This document shows positions 1 through 6,063 of a stretch of 13,893 nt of DNA, one piece after another. Both the position numbers and the translations under genes were made by a program. The DNA is from CAZIUL01 sp964542475 (GTDB lineage Bacteria > Planctomycetota > B15-G4 > CAYZWU01), in contig CAZIUL010000090.1 in the NCBI GenBank assembly GCA_964542475.1, positions 1-13,893 of the forward strand. Reading direction: 5' to 3'. The stretch's first letter is position 1, and the number at the start of each line of letters is the position of its first letter. The notes beneath the pieces are model-generated. The model was not told the DNA's origin, made no database searches, and saw only the letters and a program-made list of their open reading frames with translations.

Positions 1-44
1 TAACCTGCTTGTTTCATACTCTTCGTCGCGAGGTGCCGTAAACT
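1..44 (-). repeat. REP-like repeat, inverted copy at window edge
   Basis: Read on the minus strand, this stretch carries the AGTTTAC...TATGAAACAAGCAGGTTA pattern that recurs at 93-160, 5217-5284 and 13804-13847. It faces the copy at 93-160, so the two form an inverted pair separated by about 50 bp. The repeat may continue beyond the left edge. No gene is visible from base 1 to the start at 273. Confidence 0.6.
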
Positions 45-92
45 GTGATGTGGCATGGCGCATGTCAGGAGACGACCGCGGGCCTGTTCTTA

Positions 93-160
93 CGGCATGA
101 AACGCAGCATGAGTGAAGTTTATGGCGCCGCAGCAGATGAGGATGAAATATGCGGGTTAA
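93..160 (+). repeat. REP-like intergenic repeat, copy 1
   Basis: This 68-bp unit aligns without gaps to 5217-5284, with 57 of 68 bases identical by hand count. The most conserved parts are ACGCAGCATGAG, GCCGCAGCAGA and GAGGATGAAATA followed by GCGG-TTAA. It lies in non-coding DNA upstream of the secreted propeller gene, opposite an inverted copy at 1-44. Confidence 0.75.
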
Positions 161-200
161 GTTGTTTTTTCCTGTTAACAGAAAAAGATATTCTGTAACC

Positions 201-230
201 TTGGGTTCCGAAAGTACGATTATATACGAT
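201..230 (+). promoter_or_regulatory. possible sigma70-type promoter
   Basis: TTGGGT at 201-206 and TACGAT at 225-230 are separated by 18 bp in an AT-rich stretch about 45 bp upstream of the propeller gene. The match to consensus is only moderate, and other AT-rich hexamers nearby could serve instead. Confidence 0.3.
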
Positions 231-272
231 ATTAAAAGACTTTGTGCATTTTAAGAGCAGCGGGAGCTTTTG

Positions 273-1868
273 ATGACAAGGATCGGAAAAACCGGAAGAT
301 CAGATCCCGGCAGATGCTTTCAACTGCTCCCATATCTGTTATTGCTGATGTTCTTTTTCAATCCAGTGGTTCCTGCCCAAGGTGTATCCACCTATGATAC
401 ATGCCAGCCGTCAATAACCTGCACCAGGGCGCTTTATGGATCCGAAGCTGTCATCAGCCTGCGGAACCTGCCGTCTTCGGCCATGGTTTTGTGCAGCCTG
501 GAGTTCGAAGGCGGTGGAGGAGAGGCTGTTTTCCTCGACGATTCGATGGCAGTGGCGGACCTGCAGGGCCGTTTGGTGTTCAAGACCCCTCCCCTGGACA
601 AACCCGAGTTTGCGGATCGGACCTTTGTTTTCAATGCCCTTTGGCAGGACGACAGGGTTCCGGGAAACAGGGCGCAGCTTTCAATACGTTTTCGAGTGGA
701 GAACCCTGAGCTGGTCTTTTCCTCTGTGCTGTCAGGGGGCGAGGGCATGCTCAGCAAGTACGACGAACTCGCAGACCGGGTGATCGCTGAGGTCGCAAGT
801 ATAGACGGCAGGCCTTTAAAAATCACATTCAGCCGTGACTTCAGGAAGGGGTTCGTCATGCTGGACCGCGACAGGATAGCGGTTTTCGATAACCTGTCCA
901 ACCGGCTTACCAGCCTGCTGCAGGTGGGCCTGGGGCTTCCTGATCTGGGTCTTGCGGACATAGCGCTCACTCCTGACGGTACGAGGCTGGTGGCCCTGTC
1001 CGTTGCGAAAAACAGGGCCGATTCGTTTTACTCGCAGACTGCAAGCTTGTGGGTATATGATGCCCGGAGCCTCAGGTTAATCGACATGTGCTTCATCGAC
1101 AGGGTATCGCGGGACGGGACTGTATTTCAGGATAGAACCGTATTTCAGGAAAGAACCGGGGATCTGCTTGCCGTGACAGGGAACTCCACCCTTGTGTACA
1201 TCAGGCAGGAAGGAACTTTCATAGGGCAATACAACCTGCTCACCGGTTGCTTTACACGTTTCCAGGTGGGTGGGGCTCATCTTTTCGGAAGCGAAGTGCG
1301 CGATATCAAGGTGGCGGGCAACTGTCTCGTTGTCCTTTTGGCACACCCGGACGAGGGCGCTTTTTTGTACAGGATAAACACCCAGAACTACCAGGAAAGT
1401 CGAATCCGGGTGGGCAGTGATCCCAGGGAGATCAAGCTCTATTCCGCGGACCCAGCCGGTTCTGTAGCAGCGGTGCTTGACACCGCGGATAGTGAAGGGG
1501 ATGTTCTTTTCCTGGTGGATTTGATTTCGTGCAACGTGCTGCGGGCGATCTTTCTGCCTGACGGTGCATTGGATTATGATACATCCGAGGCTTCAGGCCT
1601 TTGCATGATCCTGTATCCGGGGGATAATCCAGGTGAGGGGCTTCTCAGGTTCGTTGACATGATCGGCATGGGAACACTCCCTGAAACCGTGCCTATCCCC
1701 ATGGCAGACGGTGCGCGGGTGTATCTTTCCCGCTCGGGCCGGTCCGGGAGAGGCTATGTTTACTCGGAAAGCGGTGCGGTTGCCGTGATAGATCTTGGCG
1801 ATTTCCGTATCAACGGGCATGTGAAAATTAAAGGGGTTCTGTCCGCTCCCACGGAGGAGGTTTATTGA
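273..1868 (+). CDS. secreted beta-propeller-like protein
   Basis: No specific family is recognised. The 531-residue product begins with a basic segment and a hydrophobic stretch (about residues 18-36), which reads as a Sec signal peptide with possible cleavage after VVPA. There is no lipobox Cys. Residues about 45-150 look like a beta-rich, Ig-like domain. From about 180 to the end there are repeated blade-like units (for example IALTPDGTRLVAL, LWVYDARSLRLI, AVAVIDLGDF), as in YVTN/WD-type propellers. The start is ATG 273, because GGGAG at 262-266 lies 6 bp upstream; a TTG at 270 is in frame but badly spaced. An 18-bp in-frame tandem duplication sits at 1121-1156. The next gene on the same strand is a CHAT protease, now separated by a MITE. 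The protein probably acts in the periplasm or at the cell surface. Its function is unknown. Confidence 0.8.
   Translation: MTRIGKTGRSDPGRCFQLLPYLLLLMFFFNPVVPAQGVSTYDTCQPSITCTRALYGSEAVISLRNLPSSAMVLCSLEFEGGGGEAVFLDDSMAVADLQGRLVFKTPPLDKPEFADRTFVFNALWQDDRVPGNRAQLSIRFRVENPELVFSSVLSGGEGMLSKYDELADRVIAEVASIDGRPLKITFSRDFRKGFVMLDRDRIAVFDNLSNRLTSLLQVGLGLPDLGLADIALTPDGTRLVALSVAKNRADSFYSQTASLWVYDARSLRLIDMCFIDRVSRDGTVFQDRTVFQERTGDLLAVTGNSTLVYIRQEGTFIGQYNLLTGCFTRFQVGGAHLFGSEVRDIKVAGNCLVVLLAHPDEGAFLYRINTQNYQESRIRVGSDPREIKLYSADPAGSVAAVLDTADSEGDVLFLVDLISCNVLRAIFLPDGALDYDTSEASGLCMILYPGDNPGEGLLRFVDMIGMGTLPETVPIPMADGARVYLSRSGRSGRGYVYSESGAVAVIDLGDFRINGHVKIKGVLSAPTEEVY
1121..1156 (+). repeat. 18-bp in-frame tandem duplication
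   Basis: Two adjacent 18-bp units (1121-1138 and 1139-1156) differ at two positions. They encode TVFQDR followed by TVFQER inside the propeller gene. The duplication adds six residues without breaking the frame, probably in a loop between blades. Confidence 0.8.
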
Positions 1869-1881
1869 AAGCGGGCACTAA

Positions 1882-2055
1882 GATCCCGTTGAAAAAGTCA
1901 TATCGGCTGCGGCCGGTTCTTTTGCCCGACCTCTGCGTTGCGAGATCCTCGACGAATCCGCCCAAGATCTGGGATATACGTCGCCCGCGGACTTGCGCCT
2001 TGATCTCGGGCAAAATGACTCGGCCTCGCTTTCGAAGCACTTTTTCAACGGACTC
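1882..2055. mobile_element. 174-bp foldback MITE with terminal inverted repeats
   Basis: The ends are inverted copies: CCGTTGAAAAAGT at 1886-1898 and its exact complement at 2039-2051, extending to 15 of 17 matches at the outer edge. Inner arms at 1911-1929 and 2006-2025 also pair (GGCCG, then TTTTGCCCGA). Both arm pairs share a centre near 1968, where AGATCT lies, so almost the whole element is one long imperfect hairpin. CTAA occurs immediately outside both ends (1878-1881 and 2056-2059), consistent with a 4-bp target duplication. The element encodes no transposase and would have to be moved in trans. It lies between the propeller and CHAT genes and is expected to affect their co-transcription or read-through. 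Confidence 0.75.
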
Positions 2056-2095
2056 CTAAATAACGAATCCGCAAAGGGAACAAGGGCGGGATTGT

Positions 2096-3523
2096 TTGAA
2101 CAAAAAAAAGATAACACTCCATTTTGTTTCACACCGAAAAAATGTTCTGCGCGCGACCACCTTCGGCGCCTTAACACAGGCCGAGTCCACGATCAAGACT
2201 TACGAGGAGTTCGAGATCGATTGGGACTACCTGAAATCAAAGAACTCCGAGATTCTGGGCCTTCTTCGATCTGTAGCCGGGAACGCGCTTTCAGATGAAT
2301 GCCCTGACCTGCTGGATACCATGACCGAACTGGGCGGGGATCTTTTTCGGGAGCTTGTCCCGCCGTCCCTCAGGGAAAAGCTGGACGGGTGTTCCGGGGG
2401 AAACCTTCTTCTCTCGATCGATGCGAACCTCGTGGGCTTGCCCTGGGAGCTGCTTCACGACGGGCGCGGATTCTTGTGTCGGAGGTATGATATGGGCCGG
2501 ATCGTCAGCCGCCCGCCTTCAGCAAGGAAGCACGAGAGAAGGCGGATGAAGAGCCGGGTGAAGCTGTTGTCCGTTGTCGATCCTGAGGGCGATCTGCCGG
2601 GTGCTTTCGAGGAGGGAATCCGAATCAGGGATGTCCTTCTCGCTCGCAAGGATGTGTGTGAGCCGGTTCTGTTCGCGAAAAAGGTGAACGCTTCTGACCT
2701 GGCTGATGGGCTCAGGCGGTCCGATGTCTTTCATTTTGCCGGGCACATAGGCAGAGATGACGATGGGGCTTTTTTAAGGCTTTCGGATGGAAAATATTCC
2801 TCGACAAGGATTGGACAGCTTGCCGGGCGGTACCCGTTTCCAAGCATGGTTTTTTTGAACGGCTGCCGCTCCTCGGACGGATCATCACACATGTTTTCGA
2901 TGGATGAAGGACAGGAGCGCGCCTTTGACCTGGCTTCCGGTTTCCTGGTTTCCGGAGCCCGACATTTTCTTGGAACGCTGTGGGATATCAGGGATCAGGT
3001 GGCTGCACGGGCTGGTGTGTCGTTTTTCAAGGCACTTTTTTCGGGCATGACAACGGGAAGCGCGCTTTCCGGGGCTCGTGAGGACCTGGTCAGCGCTTAC
3101 GGCGAACCGTCCATGACGTGGGCCGGGTATGTCCTGTACGGCGATCCAGGCTTTTCGCTCGTTGGCGCTCCAGGATTTGCGGATGAGTTGTGCAGGCAGA
3201 TGGATGAGGCTGATGACAGGCAGAAAGAGTACTTCACAGCGCTCGAATCGGATCATCCGGAGGAGCGCTTTTTCGCTTCCGTGGCCCTTTATCAGATGGG
3301 CGACAGATCGAGCAGGGGTATCATCGACGAAGGGATACAGATCCTTTTTGACCTGCTTCGAAGCCCTTCTGTGGAGTCGAGGCAGAGAGGTGAAAAGATC
3401 GTTAGAATCCTGGTGGGATCCGACTTGGGGTACAAGGCTGATGGAGATCCTGAAACGAGATCAGGAGCCCTGGAAGTTTTCGGCAGGTGGATGAAATCCG
3501 AAGAAGGGTTCTGGAAACCTTGA
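2096..3523 (+). CDS. CHAT-domain (caspase-like) cysteine protease
   Basis: The 475-residue protein has no signal peptide and should be cytoplasmic. Residues 1-100 are an unassigned N-terminal region. About 102-360 form a CHAT domain of the caspase/separase clan: LSIDANLVGLPWELL (107-120), DVFHFAGHIG (210-219) with probable catalytic His217, VFLNGCRSS (252-260) with probable catalytic Cys257, FLGTLWDIRDQ (291-301), and the closing VLYGDPGF (346-353). The His-Cys spacing of 40 is normal for CHAT peptidases. Residues 380-470 are helical and HEAT-like. The start is TTG 2096 with GGCGGG 5 bp upstream; an in-frame stop at 2057-2059 rules out an earlier start before the MITE. Known CHAT proteases act in CRISPR-linked (TPR-CHAT) and other immunity or cell-death systems, but no CRISPR or Cas genes are visible here. 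The likely partner is the upstream secreted protein. Substrate is unknown. Confidence 0.85.
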   Translation: MNKKKITLHFVSHRKNVLRATTFGALTQAESTIKTYEEFEIDWDYLKSKNSEILGLLRSVAGNALSDECPDLLDTMTELGGDLFRELVPPSLREKLDGCSGGNLLLSIDANLVGLPWELLHDGRGFLCRRYDMGRIVSRPPSARKHERRRMKSRVKLLSVVDPEGDLPGAFEEGIRIRDVLLARKDVCEPVLFAKKVNASDLADGLRRSDVFHFAGHIGRDDDGAFLRLSDGKYSSTRIGQLAGRYPFPSMVFLNGCRSSDGSSHMFSMDEGQERAFDLASGFLVSGARHFLGTLWDIRDQVAARAGVSFFKALFSGMTTGSALSGAREDLVSAYGEPSMTWAGYVLYGDPGFSLVGAPGFADELCRQMDEADDRQKEYFTALESDHPEERFFASVALYQMGDRSSRGIIDEGIQILFDLLRSPSVESRQRGEKIVRILVGSDLGYKADGDPETRSGALEVFGRWMKSEEGFWKP

Positions 3524-3566
3524 CCGGCATTGCTTTCGTTCACTGTTTTCTTTCTCTTTCTTCCTG

Positions 3567-3618
3567 GCCCGCTTATTTCATCCTCCAACTTGCGACGGAT
3601 AGTATGAAATACGCGGGC
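3567..3618. repeat. REP-like inverted pair / stem-loop after the CHAT gene
   Basis: GCCCGCTTATTTCAT at 3567-3581 pairs with ATGAAATACGCGGGC at 3604-3618 (14 of 15 bases) across a loop of about 22 bases. Both arms match the conserved ATGAAATA-GCGGG tail of the repeat family elsewhere in the window. It lies 43 bp after the CHAT stop codon and could stabilise or end that transcript. It has no adjacent U-tract of the classical terminator type. Confidence 0.65.
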
Positions 3619-3695
3619 TAAAGCCTCCTTTTCCCGACGCCAAATCACACACGCTGATTCCCGTTCAATTCCTTTTCTTTCTTCAATCTATCGCT

Positions 3696-3701
3696 TATAA
3701 T
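3696..3701 (+). promoter_or_regulatory. consensus -10 hexamer upstream of the kinase gene
   Basis: TATAAT at 3696-3701 is a perfect -10 box, but the expected -35 position (about 3673-3678) reads TTTTCT, a poor match. It would give a leader of roughly 110 bases before GTG 3820. Confidence 0.35.
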
Positions 3702-3756
3702 CGATACTGTCATGCGGAATCCAAACCCTCATTACCCCACGGCCGCCTGAAAGGTG

Positions 3757-3784
3757 TTGACCATTCGATTATGTTTTATATGAT
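3757..3784 (+). promoter_or_regulatory. probable sigma70-type promoter of the kinase gene
   Basis: TTGACC at 3757-3762 and TATGAT at 3779-3784 are separated by 16 bp and each differs from consensus by one base. Transcription would begin near 3791. That is too late to give a leader for the upstream start codons at 3790 or 3793, but it suits GTG 3820. Confidence 0.5.
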
Positions 3785-3819
3785 ATGGCTTGATGGATTG
3801 GGGTTTGGAGCGAACTCAA

Positions 3820-5205
3820 GTGCCTGGAAATACGGGTAAGATCATCGATCGTACTCAGGTTTTCAACCGTTTGATGTGGCTTGTCCGGATCAGATGGCTT
3901 GTCCTGATGGCGGTATTGATGCTCGTGTGCCTGGCTTTTTACCTTGATATCATTTCCAGGCTTACACCCCTTGTTACAACGATATCAGTACTTGTCTTTT
4001 TTAACCTATCGAATTTCCTTGTGCTGAAGCATGGGCCCATGTCGACCAAACTCAGCACAAGAACACTGTGCTTGTGGCAGATCATTACGGATATCCTTGG
4101 CATTCTGGTTCTGGTGCATTTCACGGGAGGGCTGACAAATCCGGCGGTTTTTTTCCTTGCAGCCCCTGTCATGGTCGGGGGGATCTTTCTAAGGCCCCGC
4201 TGGACATACCTTCTCGCCGCAACAGCCCTGGGAATGGCAGCCCTGCTCGGTATTTTTGAGTCAAGGAATTGGATCGAGCATCATGAGGTTCGAATATTTC
4301 ATGAACAGGAAGATGCACGCACACTGCATGACAGAATGTGCGCATCGCTTATCTCTGTCGGCTGTCTTCTTTTCACCAGTGCTTACCTGGTATGCAAGAT
4401 CGTTGAGGCCTTGAAGAAGAAGGAGATGCAGTACCTGAAGGTGCAAACCGCGATACAGAAAGGCCACCTGAGGCGTCTTGCAGGGACGGGCCAGAGGAGA
4501 ACAGCCCTGTCAGGGCTTGCCGAGGGCATCGGGCGTGAGGTGCAAACCCCGCTGGGCGTTATCAAGGCCAGGGTCGATTCGATCCGTTACGATCTCGAGG
4601 AGATGGAAAGCGGCAATAGTGTCCTGTTCGATGATCTTCAGGTGATCTACGCAAAAGCGGAGCAGATTCAAAACACGGTGGACAAGATCTCCACGTTTCT
4701 GAACCATGACATCAAAAAGAAACAGCGCCTGGATACAGGCGGTCTTTTGAACGGTATTGCCGCTGCAGCGAAAAAGATGGGTTCTGACAAGGGGATATCG
4801 GTCAGTGTCAGGATCGCGCCAGGCCTGCGGGAGATAGAAGGGAGCAGAGAGGCGATCGAGAAGCTGTTCTCAGCGGTTATTCAGAACGCGTTTGAAGCGG
4901 TTGAAGACGCGGGTGGAGGAAAGATTTCCATCCATGCCCGCATGCTGAACGGCATCACGAACAGGGTCATGATCAGGATCAGGGATGACGGGCCGGGCAT
5001 TGCGCCCAAAGTTCAGGAAAAGATCTTCGATCCGTTCTTCTCTACACGAGGCAGCAACAGGGGGATGGGGCTCGCCATCGCCTATACGATAGTGAAAAAC
5101 CACGGCGGCGAATTTCGCGTGAGGTCTAGGCCGCCTCCCGGAACGAGCGTGAGCGTGCTGCTGCCGATTCCTGTCTCGTCAGCAAGGGAAAGGAAAACAG
5201 GTTGA
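3820..5205 (+). CDS. RegB-like membrane histidine kinase lacking the phosphoacceptor His
   Basis: The protein (461 residues from GTG 3820) has six predicted membrane helices in residues about 25-195. FTGGLTNPAVF (101-111) resembles the GGxxNPF quinone-binding motif of RegB/PrrB redox sensors. After a short helical linker, the dimerisation segment reads GLAEGIGREVQTPLGVI; the position normally holding the phosphorylated His in the family (as in AHELxTPL) is Arg239 (codon CGT). The ATPase domain is complete: N box with Asn356, DDGPG 389-393, FDPFF 403-407 and RGMG 414-417. GTG 3820 is preferred because GGAG at 3807-3810 lies 9 bp upstream and the best promoter starts transcription near 3791. 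An in-frame ATG at 3793 would add nine residues but has no ribosome site. No response regulator is adjacent. It may be a pseudokinase or act by a different phosphoacceptor. Confidence 0.8.
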   Translation: MPGNTGKIIDRTQVFNRLMWLVRIRWLVLMAVLMLVCLAFYLDIISRLTPLVTTISVLVFFNLSNFLVLKHGPMSTKLSTRTLCLWQIITDILGILVLVHFTGGLTNPAVFFLAAPVMVGGIFLRPRWTYLLAATALGMAALLGIFESRNWIEHHEVRIFHEQEDARTLHDRMCASLISVGCLLFTSAYLVCKIVEALKKKEMQYLKVQTAIQKGHLRRLAGTGQRRTALSGLAEGIGREVQTPLGVIKARVDSIRYDLEEMESGNSVLFDDLQVIYAKAEQIQNTVDKISTFLNHDIKKKQRLDTGGLLNGIAAAAKKMGSDKGISVSVRIAPGLREIEGSREAIEKLFSAVIQNAFEAVEDAGGGKISIHARMLNGITNRVMIRIRDDGPGIAPKVQEKIFDPFFSTRGSNRGMGLAIAYTIVKNHGGEFRVRSRPPPGTSVSVLLPIPVSSARERKTG

Positions 5206-5216
5206 GGATCGTCTCC

Positions 5217-5284
5217 CGGCATGGGACGCAGCATGAGCGCGGTTTACTGTGCCGCAGCAGAAGAGGATGAAATAAGCGGATTAA
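5217..5284 (+). repeat. REP-like intergenic repeat, copy 2
   Basis: This 68-bp copy is about 84% identical, without gaps, to 93-160. It fills the gap between the converging kinase and methyltransferase genes, beginning 12 bp after the kinase stop. Its last bases (TTAA) include the methyltransferase stop codon at 5281-5283. Its position between convergent genes suggests a role in ending or stabilising both transcripts. Confidence 0.75.
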
Positions 5285-6063
5285 CCCGGTTTTCGACACA
5301 GGTATATCTGAACGTCTCCCTTGACGGTTTTGAAAACACGGCTGATCAGCGGGAGGCTGAAGAAGGCGTCCCTTGCCGTGTGGGCGATGTACGGGTAGGT
5401 GTCGAACGCCTCGATCTCGAAACCGCATCCCTCGAACATGTCCGTCAGCTCGTTCACGTCGTAAACCTTCACGTGCAGTGAAGGCGCGCGATTGATTTTT
5501 TTTATTTCCACGAGAGCTTTCTGCTGAACCGTGTTTTTCTGCAGAAACGCGTTGATCCGCTTTAGCCCCGGAAGGTGCATGATGTAGCGCCTGTTGTCCG
5601 TGTCGAGGATGAACTTCCCGCCCTTTTTCAGGACCCGGCCGGTTTCTTCGATCATCGATCTTCCTGCTTGCGGTGTAAGGTGTTCGATGATGTCATTGAG
5701 CAGCACCAGGTCGAAACAGCCGCTTCGATACGGCAGCGATGTCGCGTCCCCGTTCGTGAGCGCCAGCCGGCCGCCGTACTCTTCCCTGCAGAACCTGAGC
5801 GCGTCAGCGGAGAAGTCCATCGAGATCACCGCTGCCCCTTCGACACGGCAAAGCTCGGAAAAGAAACCGACTCCGCAGCCCAGGTCGAGCACGGTTTTGC
5901 CCTTAATGTCGCCAAGGAATCGTTTGACGTTGCTGATCCGCTGGCTGTAGACCGGCCCCTTGTAGCGGAGAAGATGTCCTTCGAAGTACTGCCTGTCATA
6001 GTGGTCGCAGCCGAACTCTTTGTCTTCTCTTTCGGTCATTGTGCAGCGGCTTTCTTTGAGCAT
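5281..6063 (-). CDS. class I SAM-dependent methyltransferase
   Basis: The 260-residue protein has a Rossmann-type methyltransferase fold: motif I VLDLGCGVG (58-66) binds SAM, an acidic residue (Asp83) ends strand 2, NGDATSLPY (104-112) and FDLVLLNDIIEHL (117-129) follow, and LKKGGKFIL (145-153) is the post-motif strand. This resembles the Methyltransf_11 and UbiE/UbiG-like group. The substrate cannot be read from sequence. The motifs NDIIEHL and LKKGGKFIL are common both in small-molecule and in cell-surface glycan or lipid methyltransferases. The ATG at 6063 overlaps the upstream msbA stop by one base (TAATG), so translation is probably coupled. A second ATG, eight codons in, is an alternative start. 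Pairing with msbA favours, but does not prove, a lipid or glycan substrate. The stop codon lies inside a REP-like repeat. Confidence 0.85.
   Translation of the reverse strand: MLKESRCTMTEREDKEFGCDHYDRQYFEGHLLRYKGPVYSQRISNVKRFLGDIKGKTVLDLGCGVGFFSELCRVEGAAVISMDFSADALRFCREEYGGRLALTNGDATSLPYRSGCFDLVLLNDIIEHLTPQAGRSMIEETGRVLKKGGKFILDTDNRRYIMHLPGLKRINAFLQKNTVQQKALVEIKKINRAPSLHVKVYDVNELTDMFEGCGFEIEAFDTYPYIAHTARDAFFSLPLISRVFKTVKGDVQIYLCRKPG

Noticed and set aside
1865..2059. Small reading frame starting at TTG 1865 directly behind a strong GGAGGAGG site
   Set aside because: After six codons it runs through the MITE and stops at the element's right edge (2057-2059). Removing the element puts a stop straight after the sixth codon, so it is not the original 5' end of the CHAT gene. 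The GGAGGAGG also simply encodes the end of the propeller protein.
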